A stretch of 64,000 bases of DNA from Streptomyces sp. V4I2 (GTDB lineage: Bacteria > Actinomycetota > Actinomycetes > Streptomycetales > Streptomycetaceae). Under the pieces are notes generated by a model. That model did not search any database and was not told the origin of the DNA. It saw only the letters and a list, made by a program, of their open reading frames with translations. Location: positions 6,634,001 through 6,698,000 of the forward strand of contig NZ_JAUSZM010000003.1 of the NCBI RefSeq assembly GCF_030817655.1, in the 5' to 3' direction. Both the position numbers and the translations under genes were made by a program. This document shows, one piece after another, positions 16,297 to 24,192 of the stretch. Every line of letters begins with the position of its first letter. The first letter of the stretch is position 1.

Positions 16297-17085
16297 ATGT
16301 CCAGGTACGACTGGAACATGCATCACGAGGGAATCGACCGGGCTCGGGCCGATATCGAACCCGCACGAAAAGAAGTCACCGCTCATCCCCTTTACCAGCG
16401 GATAAGCAGCCGGGAACGCATGGCGACGTTCATGACGCACCACGTGTTCGCGGTGTGGGACTTCATGTCCCTGCTCAAGTCCCTGCAACGCGAACTGACC
16501 TGTGTCGACGTCCCCTGGGTGCCGCGCGGCTCCGACGTGAGCCGACGCCTGATCAACGACATCGTGCTGGTCGAGGAGAGCGACGAGCTGAACGGCGGCT
16601 TCACCAGCCACTTCGAGCTGTACCGCGCCGCCATGGCCGAGGCCTCGGCCGACACCGCCCCGATCGACACGGTCCTCGCGCTGATCGCGGAGGGCCACGA
16701 CGTTCCCTCGGCGCTAAGGGTCGCCCAAGTCCCCGCTCCCGCGGCCGAGTTCGTCCGCACGACCTTCACGATCATCGCTGGCCGGCCGCTGCACTGCCGC
16801 GCCGCCGCCTTTGCCTTCTCCCGCGAAGACCTCATCCCCGACATGTTCGACCAGGTCATCAAGAAGGAGGGCACCGACCGGTTCCCCCTCTTCTGCGACT
16901 ATCTGGCCCGCCACATCGAGGTCGACGGCGAGGAGCACACCCCCATGGCCATGCAGATGGTCGCCGACCTCTGCGGCACGGACGACATCCGCTGGCAGGA
17001 GGCGATCGAGACGGCGAACCTCGCGTTGGAGGCCAGGGTCCGGCTGTGGGACGGGATCACGGCGGCGATGGACGAGGTGAGGTGA
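16297..17085 (+). CDS. DUF3050 heme-oxygenase-fold protein, putative diiron oxygenase
   Basis: 262 residues, predicted all-helical, resembling the DUF3050 family of the heme-oxygenase-like superfamily. Candidate metal ligands are in LVEESDELNGGFTSHFE (E93/E94/E97, H105), E177, and YLARHIEVDGEEH (H206, D210, H214). That set resembles the Glu/His/Glu/His/Asp/His ligands of Chlamydia CADD, a diiron enzyme of p-aminobenzoate synthesis. No member of this family with a known reaction comes to mind. ATG 16297 follows AAGGAG. It is divergent from the pab operon and probably acts on its product, perhaps by N- or C-oxidation; this is inference. Confidence 0.8.
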   Translation: MSRYDWNMHHEGIDRARADIEPARKEVTAHPLYQRISSRERMATFMTHHVFAVWDFMSLLKSLQRELTCVDVPWVPRGSDVSRRLINDIVLVEESDELNGGFTSHFELYRAAMAEASADTAPIDTVLALIAEGHDVPSALRVAQVPAPAAEFVRTTFTIIAGRPLHCRAAAFAFSREDLIPDMFDQVIKKEGTDRFPLFCDYLARHIEVDGEEHTPMAMQMVADLCGTDDIRWQEAIETANLALEARVRLWDGITAAMDEVR

Positions 17086-17199
17086 GAGGGAGACGGAGAG
17101 GGGAGGAGAGGGAGGAGGGGGCTCGGAGTGGGGGCGGGGCGGGACTTCCGGTTCCGTTGACGGGGGGGCGGTCTTCGCCCCGGTATGTCCCCTGCCCCC
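17086..17199. other. Purine-rich intergenic stretch after the DUF3050 gene
   Basis: The first ~45 bases after the DUF3050 stop are almost pure G/A (17088-17130), followed by GC-rich sequence. No gene or clear hairpin is seen. It abuts the decayed EamA transporter. Confidence 0.5.
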
Positions 17200-17500
17200 T
17201 CACCCCGCATCGGCGGCCATCGGTGCCAGTGCCTCCCCGAAGCCGGTCAGGGCCAACGCCCCGACCCCCGCGATGAGGAACCCCGGCACCGCCACCCACG
17301 CCAAAGCCTCCCGGGTGCGGTTCGCCGAGCCAGAGCACGCCCACCGCCGCCGGTCCGACCGTCTCGCCGGTCACCATGCCGGCGGTGGTGGCTGTGACCG
17401 AGCCCGTGCGCAGCCCCGAGGTCAGGGACAGGAGCGCCCCCGCGCCGCCCGGCAGCAGGGCGTACGCCGCCGGATCTCGCACCAGGTCCGGGAGGGCGGC
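17200..17500 (-). pseudogene. Decayed EamA/DMT-superfamily transporter, C-terminal remnant with frameshift
   Basis: On the minus strand, DPAAYALLPGGAGALLSL...TTAGMVTGETVGPAAVGVLWLGE is typical of the C-terminal helices of an EamA drug/metabolite transporter. After LGE the match continues in another frame as TREALAWVAVPGFLIAG and a final helix, ending at TGA 17200-17202. A TAG in frame at 17501-17503 truncates it upstream, and the N-terminal helices are missing. It is therefore a pseudogene with at least one frameshift and a large deletion. Confidence 0.75.
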
Positions 17501-17678
17501 CTAGTTGATCAGTCGTACCACCACCTCGACCACCAAGGGCGCATACCGATCCAAAGAGCACAATGCGACTCTAGGTGAGGTCATGACGGGCGGGCCGCCC
17601 GCACGCCCGCTCTCACTGATCTCTAGGCTGTCCGCCGGACAACGCACACCGGGCCACCGGCCCGACCAACGGGGAGAC

Positions 17679-18083
17679 ATGGACATGGCAGACGCGCGTC
17701 GGCAACTCCGCTCGGGCACGGTCGCACTCGGTGGCGTGGGACTGCTCGCCGCCGCCCTGACCGCCTGCTCCTCGGACCCGGACAAGCGCTGCGTCGACCG
17801 CGACAGCTACAACGCCTCCAAGGGCTACGAGGTCGTCGCCGACAAGAACTGCAAGTCCGTCACCTCCGTCAACGGCGCCTACTACTACGGCGGCAAGAAG
17901 AAGTCCAGCTGGGTCAAGGGCGGCTCCTTCACCAAGTCCGGCAAGGGCTCCGGCAGTTCGAGCACCAGCGGCAGTAGCACGGGTGGCACCAGCACCAGTG
18001 GCAGCAGTGGCGGCGTCGACCGGGGCGGCTTCGGAAGCGGCGACAGCGGAAGCGTCGGCAAGGGCGGCAGCTCCGGCGGCTGA
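17679..18083 (+). CDS. Small lipoprotein with Gly/Ser-rich tail
   Basis: 134 residues. The lipobox is LTAC, with the acylated Cys near residue 28 after an n-region RRQLRSGTVALGGVGLL. A short domain with two further Cys (DKRCVDRDSY, ADKNCKSV) and YYYGGKKK follows, then a Gly/Ser/Thr low-complexity tail of about 60 residues. ATG 17679 has a GGGGAG site upstream. It sits 38 bp before a glutathionylspermidine-synthase-like gene. In E. coli a DUF1190 lipoprotein (YgiB) is paired with such an enzyme (YgiC), and this looks like the actinobacterial counterpart. Confidence 0.85.
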   Translation: MDMADARRQLRSGTVALGGVGLLAAALTACSSDPDKRCVDRDSYNASKGYEVVADKNCKSVTSVNGAYYYGGKKKSSWVKGGSFTKSGKGSGSSSTSGSSTGGTSTSGSSGGVDRGGFGSGDSGSVGKGGSSGG

Positions 18084-18121
18084 CCAATCGACCCCTCCGG
18101 AACCCCGCCCTCAGGACCCCC

Positions 18122-19312
18122 ATGAAACGCCACACCATCGAGCCCCGCCCCGGCTGGCAGCAGACCGTCGAGGAGCAGGGGCTCATCTACCCGCTCACCC
18201 GCTATCCCGACGACTCCCTGCGCCCCTACTGGGACGAGAGCGCCTACTACTCCTTCACCCTCCCCGAGGTCGAGGCCCTGGAGGAGGTCGTCGAGGAACT
18301 TCACCGGATGTGCCTGACGGCAGCCGAGCACATCGTCGCCACCGACCGCTTCGCCGACCTCGGCATCACCGACCCCCGCGTGGCCGAGTCGGTCGCCGAG
18401 GCCTGGCGCCGCCGCGCCGAACTCCCCTCCGTCTACGGCCGTTTCGACCTCCGCCACGACGGCACGGGCCCGGCGAAACTCCTGGAGTACAACGCCGACA
18501 CCCCCACCTCACTCGTCGAGGCCGCCTCCCCGCAGTGGTTCTGGATGGAGGAGCGCTTCCCCGGCGCCGACCAGTGGAACTCCCTCCACGAACGCCTCGT
18601 CGCCGCCTGGAAGAACCAGGCCGCCCTCCTCCCGCCCGGCAGCCCCCTGTACTTCGCCCACTCATCGGCCGACGAACTCGGCGAGGACCTGATGACGGTC
18701 GCCTACCTCAAGGAGACCGCGGACCAGGCCGGCCTCGACACCGACTGGATCTCCATGGAGGAGATCGGCTGGGACCGCCTCTCCGGCCGTTTCGTCGACA
18801 ACCAACTCCGCTTCATCCGCAGCTGCTTCAAGCTCTATCCCTGGGAATGGCTCACCACCGACCGCTTCGCCGACCACGTCCTCGGCACCCTCGACAACGG
18901 CGGCGGCACGGGCAGCACCCTGTGGATCGAACCGGCCTGGAAGATGCTGCTCAGCAACAAGGCCCTGCTGGCGATCCTCTGGGAGCTGTTTCCCGGCCAC
19001 CCGAACCTCCTCCCCGCCTACCTGGACGGCCCCCGGGAGCTGGCGACGACGACCGGCTACGTCGCCAAGCCCCTGCTGGGCAGGGAGGGCGCGGGAGTGA
19101 CGGTCCACGAGCCCGGCGCCGACCCGATACCCGTGGTACGCCAAGAGGCCTGCTGCTACCAGGAGTTGGCCCCCCTTCCCGACTTCGACGGCAACCGTGT
19201 CGTCCTCGGCGCCTGGGTCGTGGAGAACGAGTCCGCGGGCCTCGGCATCCGCGAGTCCTCCGGCCTGGTCACCGACGAGTACGCCCGCTTCCTGCCGCAC
19301 GTGATCCTCTGA
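18122..19312 (+). CDS. Glutathionylspermidine synthase family ATP-grasp protein (YgiC-like)
   Basis: 396 residues matching the GSP-synthase C-terminal ATP-grasp family. Visible are PYWDESAYYSFTLPEVEALE, the hallmark LLEYNADTPTSLVEA, FAHSSADELGEDLMTV, and the late YVAKPLLGREGAGV (nucleotide-binding Lys/Gly loop). Actinobacteria lack glutathionylspermidine, and the N-terminal amidase of the bifunctional E. coli enzyme is absent, so the substrate is unknown; amide ligation is the likely chemistry. The lipoprotein immediately upstream suggests an envelope-associated pair. Confidence 0.9.
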   Translation: MKRHTIEPRPGWQQTVEEQGLIYPLTRYPDDSLRPYWDESAYYSFTLPEVEALEEVVEELHRMCLTAAEHIVATDRFADLGITDPRVAESVAEAWRRRAELPSVYGRFDLRHDGTGPAKLLEYNADTPTSLVEAASPQWFWMEERFPGADQWNSLHERLVAAWKNQAALLPPGSPLYFAHSSADELGEDLMTVAYLKETADQAGLDTDWISMEEIGWDRLSGRFVDNQLRFIRSCFKLYPWEWLTTDRFADHVLGTLDNGGGTGSTLWIEPAWKMLLSNKALLAILWELFPGHPNLLPAYLDGPRELATTTGYVAKPLLGREGAGVTVHEPGADPIPVVRQEACCYQELAPLPDFDGNRVVLGAWVVENESAGLGIRESSGLVTDEYARFLPHVIL

Positions 19313-19337
19313 GAAACCCCTGCACTCCGCGGACTAC

Positions 19338-20543
19338 CTACAGCCCCAGCACCGCACGCAGCTGGGCCAGCCCCCAGTCCAGATCCTCCTCACCGATGAC
19401 GAGGGGCGGCGCGATCCGGATCGTCGCCCCATGCGTGTCCTTCACCAGCACCCCCAGGTCCATCAGCCTCTCGGACACCTCCCGTCCCGTGCCGTACGAC
19501 GGCTCGATGTCGACGCCCGCCCACAGCCCACGCCCGCGCACTCCCGTCACCCGCCCCGTCCCGGCCAGCGCTCCCAACTCCCGGTGCAGCCGCTCGCCGA
19601 GCTCCGCCGCCCGCGCCTGGTACTCGCCCGTCCGCAGCATCGCGATCACCTCCAGCGCCACCGCACAGGCCAGCGGATTCCCGCCGAACGTCGACCCGTG
19701 CTCCCCGGCCCGGAACACCCCGAGCACCGCCGCGCTCGACACCACCGCCGACACCGGCACGATCCCGCCGCCGAGCGCCTTCCCCAGCACATACACGTCC
19801 GGCACCACGCCCTCGTGCTCGCACGCGAACGTCCGCCCCGTCCGCCCCAGCCCCGACTGGATCTCGTCCGCCACGAACAGCACGTTCCGCTCCCGCGTCA
19901 GCTCCCGCACCCCCGGCAGGTAACCGGCCGGCGGCACCAGCACCCCCGCCTCGCCCTGGATCGGCTCCAGCAACACCGCCACCGTGTTCTCGGTCAGCGC
20001 GGAGCGCATCGCCGTCAGATCCCCGTAGGGCACGATCTCGAAGCCCGGCGTGTACGGCCCGAAGTCCGCCCGCGCCTCGGAGTCCGTGGAGAAGCTGATG
20101 ACCGTCGTCGTGCGCCCGTGGAAGTTGTTGCCGGCGACCACGATCTTCGCCATCTCCGACGGCACGCCCTTGACCCGGTACCCCCACTTCCGGGCCGTCT
20201 TCACCGCCGTCTCCACCGCCTCCGCACCGGTGTTCATCGGCAGCACCATCTCCATGCCGCACAGCTCGGCGAGTTCCTCGCAGAACGCGGCGAACCGGTC
20301 GTGATGGAACGCCCGCGACGTCAGCGTCACCCGCTCCAACTGCGCCTTCGCCGCCTCGACGAGCCGCCGGTTGCGGTGCCCGAAGTTGAGCGCCGAGTAA
20401 CCGGCCAACAGGTCCAGATACCGGCGCCCCTCCACGTCCGTCATCCAGGCACCGTCCGCGGTGGCGATCACCACCGGCAGCGGGTGGTAGGTGTGCGCAC
20501 TGTGGGCTTCGGCCGCGGCGACGAGCCCCTCCATAGCGTTCAC
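19338..20543 (-). CDS. rocD: Ornithine aminotransferase
   Basis: 401-residue class III PLP aminotransferase. Motifs are YLDLLAGYSALNFGHRN near the N-terminus, NTGAEAVETAVKTARKWGY, LFVADEIQSGLGRTG (Asp of the PLP ring) and VLGKALGGGIVPVSA, whose Lys forms the Schiff base. It converts ornithine and 2-oxoglutarate to glutamate semialdehyde and glutamate. The YSALNFGHRN and YRVKG patterns favour ornithine over other class III substrates. Start GTG 20543 is 4 bp after AGGGAGA; ATG 20534 is an alternative. The open frame extends far upstream antisense to glyA, which is shadow. Confidence 0.93.
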   Translation of the reverse strand: MNAMEGLVAAAEAHSAHTYHPLPVVIATADGAWMTDVEGRRYLDLLAGYSALNFGHRNRRLVEAAKAQLERVTLTSRAFHHDRFAAFCEELAELCGMEMVLPMNTGAEAVETAVKTARKWGYRVKGVPSEMAKIVVAGNNFHGRTTTVISFSTDSEARADFGPYTPGFEIVPYGDLTAMRSALTENTVAVLLEPIQGEAGVLVPPAGYLPGVRELTRERNVLFVADEIQSGLGRTGRTFACEHEGVVPDVYVLGKALGGGIVPVSAVVSSAAVLGVFRAGEHGSTFGGNPLACAVALEVIAMLRTGEYQARAAELGERLHRELGALAGTGRVTGVRGRGLWAGVDIEPSYGTGREVSERLMDLGVLVKDTHGATIRIAPPLVIGEEDLDWGLAQLRAVLGL

Positions 20544-20765
20544 GGGATCTCCCTGAGGTGGCGGTGGCCTCCTTCCTATCGTCGCTCGGATGGTGGACGC
20601 GGGACCTGGGCGACGCGGCGTGCCCGGTAGGCTGACCGGCGGGCCGTGACTGGCGCGCTGGGATGGGATGAACCATCGGGGAGCGGCCCCTGGACTGTGT
20701 CCAGCACCGAGTGCCGTGCGCCTGGGCCGTACCGTGAACGCTGAACACGACGTCCGGAGGTCCCC
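20544..20765. other. Divergent intergenic region between rocD and glyA
   Basis: 222 bp with presumed promoters for both genes (TAGGCT at about 20628 is a possible -10). CGGAGG lies just before the glyA ATG. No glycine riboswitch-like pairing was recognised. Confidence 0.45.
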
Positions 20766-22214
20766 ATGCCAGCCGAACCCCTCTCCCACGAGTCCACCGC
20801 CTTCCGTGCCGCCCTCGACGTGATCCGCGCCGTCGAGCCGCGCGTGGCCGACGCCATCGGCCAGGAGGTCGCCGACCAGCGCGAGATGCTCAAGCTGATC
20901 GCCTCCGAGAACTACGCCTCCCCGGCCACCCTCCTCGCGATGGGCAACTGGTTCAGCGACAAGTACGCCGAGGGCACCATCGGCCGCCGCTTCTACGCCG
21001 GCTGTCGCAACGTCGACACCGTCGAGTCCCTCGCCGCCGAGCACGCGCGCGAGCTCTTCGGCGCCCGCCACGCCTACGTCCAGCCGCACTCCGGCATCGA
21101 CGCCAACCTCGTCGCCTTCTGGTCGGTCCTCGCCCAGCGCGTCGAGGTCCCCGCCCTGGAGAAGGCCGGCGTCCGCCAGGTCAACGACCTCTCCGAGGCC
21201 GACTGGGCCGAGCTCCGCCAGGCCTTCGGCAACCAGCGCATGCTCGGCATGTCCCTGGACGCCGGCGGTCACCTCACCCACGGCTTCCGCCCGAACATCT
21301 CCGGCAAGATGTTCGACCAGCGCTCCTACGGCACCGACCCCACCACCGGTCTCCTCGACTACGAGGCCCTGCGTGCCACGGCCCGCGAGTTCAAGCCGCT
21401 GATCATCGTGGCCGGCTACTCCGCCTACCCCCGTCTCGTGAACTTCCGGATCATGCGCGAGATCGCCGACGAGGTCGGCGCCACGCTCATGGTGGACATG
21501 GCCCACTTCGCCGGTCTCGTCGCCGGCAAGGTCCTCACCGGCGACTTCGACCCGGTCCCGCACGCCCAGATCGTCACCACCACCACCCACAAGTCGCTGC
21601 GCGGCCCGCGCGGCGGCATGGTCCTGTGCGACGACTCCCTCAAGGACCAGGTCGACCGCGGCTGCCCGATGGTCCTCGGCGGCCCGCTCCCGCACGTCAT
21701 GGCCGCCAAGGCCGTCGCCCTCGCCGAGGCCCGCCGGCCCTCCTTCCAGGACTACGCCCAGCGCATCGTCGACAACTCCCGCGCACTGGCCGAAGGCCTG
21801 ATGCGCCGGGGAGCGACCCTGGTGACCGGCGGCACGGACAACCACCTCAACCTGATCGACGTCGCCTCCTCCTACGGCCTCACCGGCCGCCAGGCCGAGG
21901 CCGCCCTGCTCGACTCGGGCATCGTCACCAACCGCAACTCCATCCCGGCCGACCCCAACGGCGCCTGGTACACCTCCGGCATTCGCATCGGCACCCCCGC
22001 CCTGACCACGCGGGGTCTCGGCACCGCCGAGATGGACGAGGTCGCGGCCCTCATCGACCGCGTGCTCACCTCCACCGAGCCCGGCACCACCGGCAAGGGC
22101 GCCCCCTCCAAGGCCCAGCACGTCCTCGACCCGAAGATCGCGGACGAGGTCGCCCACCGAGCCACCGACCTCGTGGCCGGTTTCCCGCTGTACCCGGAGA
22201 TCGACCTGGGCTGA
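20766..22214 (+). CDS. glyA: Serine hydroxymethyltransferase, long form
   Basis: 482-residue PLP enzyme interconverting serine and glycine with tetrahydrofolate. Motifs are LIASENYASPA, YAGCRNVDTVESLA, AYVQPHSGIDANL, the PLP lysine in TTTTHKSLRGPRGG and NSIPADP near the C-terminus. It is about 60 residues longer than E. coli GlyA. The main insertion, VEVPALEKAGVRQVNDLSEA and on to MLGMSL (about 117-158), sits between the PHSG strand and GGHLTHG. A C-terminal extension also exists. ATG 20766 follows CGGAGG. Confidence 0.95.
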   Translation: MPAEPLSHESTAFRAALDVIRAVEPRVADAIGQEVADQREMLKLIASENYASPATLLAMGNWFSDKYAEGTIGRRFYAGCRNVDTVESLAAEHARELFGARHAYVQPHSGIDANLVAFWSVLAQRVEVPALEKAGVRQVNDLSEADWAELRQAFGNQRMLGMSLDAGGHLTHGFRPNISGKMFDQRSYGTDPTTGLLDYEALRATAREFKPLIIVAGYSAYPRLVNFRIMREIADEVGATLMVDMAHFAGLVAGKVLTGDFDPVPHAQIVTTTTHKSLRGPRGGMVLCDDSLKDQVDRGCPMVLGGPLPHVMAAKAVALAEARRPSFQDYAQRIVDNSRALAEGLMRRGATLVTGGTDNHLNLIDVASSYGLTGRQAEAALLDSGIVTNRNSIPADPNGAWYTSGIRIGTPALTTRGLGTAEMDEVAALIDRVLTSTEPGTTGKGAPSKAQHVLDPKIADEVAHRATDLVAGFPLYPEIDLG

Positions 22215-22227
22215 CGCCCGGCCCGCA

Positions 22228-22995
22228 TCAGAGATCGATCAGCTCCTGTCGTCGTTCCTCCCGCGGCGGTCCGGTCCCCGGCCGGGCCGCCGCGCGGCGT
22301 ATCAGCAGGGTGCCGCCCACCCCGGCCGCGAACCCGGCCGCGAGGCCCGGTATCGCCCACCAGACGCCGCTCGCCGCAGACCTGTGCCTGCCGCCGGGCC
22401 CGCCGGCATCGCCCAGACTCTCGGCCGCCGCCCTCTCGTCGGCCTCGCCGAGCAACGCGGCCCAGCTCATCCGCTCGAAGACCGAGCGCGGAGCCCGATG
22501 CCAGCGGATGTCGTCGTCATCCACGTCCGGCGCGGCATCCGAGCGCACCCACGGCGTGCCGTCCCCGGCCAGGAACAGCTGGTCCTGCCGCTCCATCGCC
22601 ACGTCTCCACCCGGCGCCGCGTCTGTCTGCGGCCAGCCCCCGATCCCCGTCAGCCCCCACATCACGGTGATCCGCACCGGTGGATACCGGCCCTCGTCCC
22701 ACGCCTGAGACACCCGCTCCGTCCCCGCGTACATCGGCTCCAGCAGTTGCCAGAGGCGGGCGAAGTCCGGCTCGCCCGAGCGCACCGCCGACGTCCGGCC
22801 CGTACCGCCCGCGACGACCACCGCCACATTCGGGGCGTCCCGGCCCGTCCCGTGCGGGACCGCGTCCGCGGCCGGCATCCCGCACAGGGTGGCGGCCACC
22901 GACATCGGCACGATGATTGCGAGCCGGACAACCGCACGTCTGCACCGGGCCGTCACGCGAATGCCCGCACGTCTGTACGTGGTCCTCACCCCCAT
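22228..22995 (-). CDS. Secreted, C-terminally anchored protein of unknown function (paralogue 1)
   Basis: About 255 residues from ATG 22995. An Arg-rich n-region and hydrophobic core (AIIVPMSVAATLCGMPAADA) form a signal peptide. The exported domain starts VAVVVAGGTGRT and contains VRITVMWGLTGIGGWPQTDA and SVFERMSWAALLG. A C-terminal helix VWWAIPGLAAGFAAGVGGTL followed by RRAAARP anchors it. It is a distant paralogue of the next upstream gene and the last gene of an ECF sigma operon. The frame also opens 22 codons earlier at 23061, because a 66-bp unit carrying the start is duplicated; the true start is uncertain. Confidence 0.75.
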   Translation of the reverse strand: MGVRTTYRRAGIRVTARCRRAVVRLAIIVPMSVAATLCGMPAADAVPHGTGRDAPNVAVVVAGGTGRTSAVRSGEPDFARLWQLLEPMYAGTERVSQAWDEGRYPPVRITVMWGLTGIGGWPQTDAAPGGDVAMERQDQLFLAGDGTPWVRSDAAPDVDDDDIRWHRAPRSVFERMSWAALLGEADERAAAESLGDAGGPGGRHRSAASGVWWAIPGLAAGFAAGVGGTLLIRRAAARPGTGPPREERRQELIDL

Positions 22996-23061
22996 GCCCG
23001 CACGCCTGCACCGGACCGCCACGTGCGCGCCCGCACGTCTGCACGTGGCCCTCACCCCCAT
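22930..23061. repeat. 66-bp tandem duplication across the start of the secreted-protein gene
   Basis: Units 22930-22995 and 22996-23061 each encode 22 residues on the minus strand: MGVRTTYRRAGIRVTARCRR and MGVRATCRRAGAHVAVRCRR (first 20 residues of each). Related ACGTCTGCAC and CCCGCAC motifs continue to about 23090. Confidence 0.8.
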
Positions 23062-23307
23062 GCCCGCACATCCGCACGGGGGGCCGCCACCCGCACGCCC
23101 CCGCCGGCGCTCTGGACCGCCATTCGCGCCCCCGCCGGTGTGCCGGACCTCATCCTGGCCCTCATCCGTGCCCCCTCACCCGTGTACTCCGGGTCCTCAC
23201 CCGCGCGCCCGCGTTCGCCACGCCATCATCCGTAGCCCCCACGTTTGCTCCCGATCGCCATCCGTCCCCCTACATGTCGCTCCTGGCAGCCGTCGCCCCC
23301 CGGCCGT
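23062..23307. other. GC-rich low-complexity gap between the two secreted paralogues
   Basis: 246 bp, mostly C-rich on the plus strand with CGC/CCC runs. No credible gene, hairpin terminator or promoter was recognised. It lies within the presumed sigma-operon transcript. Confidence 0.45.
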
Positions 23308-24099
23308 TCACACGTCCCGCAATTCCTGCCGTGGCCCCGGCTCCCGTCGCGGTCGGTCCCACGGCCTCCACCGCATCCGCGTGGCGAAGGGCCGCAGCAC
23401 CAGTGCCAGGGCGGCTCCGGCAGCCGCGCCGGGCACCACCCACCACCAGTCGGTGTCCTCGCCTGGCCGTGCTTGCGCAGTCGGCGCGACAGCCGCGTCG
23501 GTCGCTGTGTCCGTGGTGCCGGCGTCGGCGTCGGCGCCCGTGCCGGTCTCGCCGCCGACGCCGGACTCGCCCGTCTCCCAAGGTGCCGGGAAGATCGCGG
23601 AGTGGCCCTCGTCCGACGTCTTGCCCATCACCCCAAGGTCCTTGAGCAGTTCACGCAGTTGGCCGGGGTGCTGGGCGCGGTGCCATTGGCCGTTCACCGT
23701 TTCCGGGAGGTTCGCGGCCGTGTGTATCCAGACGCCGTCGCCGTCCGTCAGCGGGAAGACCCGGTCGAGGCGCCAGGGCGACACGTCGTGCACCATCCAC
23801 GTGACGTTGATCTGCCGGGCGGCCGTCAGATTGGCCTCCGGCGGCTTGTCGCGGACGCCGGTGCGGGGGGCGCCCAGCAGCTGTTCCAGTTCTCCGTACT
23901 CCTCGTCGGAGTAGTACAGCGCCGCCGTCTCCGTGCTCTGCGGCGAGACCACGAGCACGCTCGTCGGTCCGCCCGCCGACGCGGAGGAAGCCCCCCACAG
24001 CATCAGCGCCGACGTCATCACCAACACCCCTGTCAGCGCCGTCAGTTCACGACACCGGCCGCTCCACCCGACCCCGAGCCTGCGCATCCGAACCCCCAT
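23308..24099 (-). CDS. Secreted, C-terminally anchored protein of unknown function (paralogue 2)
   Basis: 263 residues. The signal peptide ends at ASSASA. The exported domain has TSVLVVSPQSTETAALYYSD, then INVTWMVHDVSPWRLDRVFP and DGVWIHTAANL. An Asp/Gly/Thr-rich stalk precedes a C-terminal helix (WWWVVPGAAAGAALALVL) and basic tail. The layout and the V-VTWM-h-W patterning match the next gene downstream. It follows the anti-sigma-like gene by 93 bp on the same strand, so it is probably cotranscribed and may act at the cell surface in the same response. Confidence 0.8.
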   Translation of the reverse strand: MGVRMRRLGVGWSGRCRELTALTGVLVMTSALMLWGASSASAGGPTSVLVVSPQSTETAALYYSDEEYGELEQLLGAPRTGVRDKPPEANLTAARQINVTWMVHDVSPWRLDRVFPLTDGDGVWIHTAANLPETVNGQWHRAQHPGQLRELLKDLGVMGKTSDEGHSAIFPAPWETGESGVGGETGTGADADAGTTDTATDAAVAPTAQARPGEDTDWWWVVPGAAAGAALALVLRPFATRMRWRPWDRPRREPGPRQELRDV

Positions 24100-24192
24100 A
24101 CAAAGTCAGACGATCCCCGTGCGGCCCGTCCGCGAGCCGCTTGTCACTTCTGGTACACCGCCCGACCCGCCGGGGTTCCCACCCCGCGCGCA

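Noticed and set aside
20544..20765. Possible glycine riboswitch before glyA
   Set aside because: I could not find the conserved aptamer pairing or core sequences; the region is a short divergent promoter.
20544..22157. Upstream extension of the ornithine aminotransferase frame through glyA antisense
   Set aside because: The added sequence is low-complexity shadow; GTG 20543 has a good ribosome site and gives normal family length.
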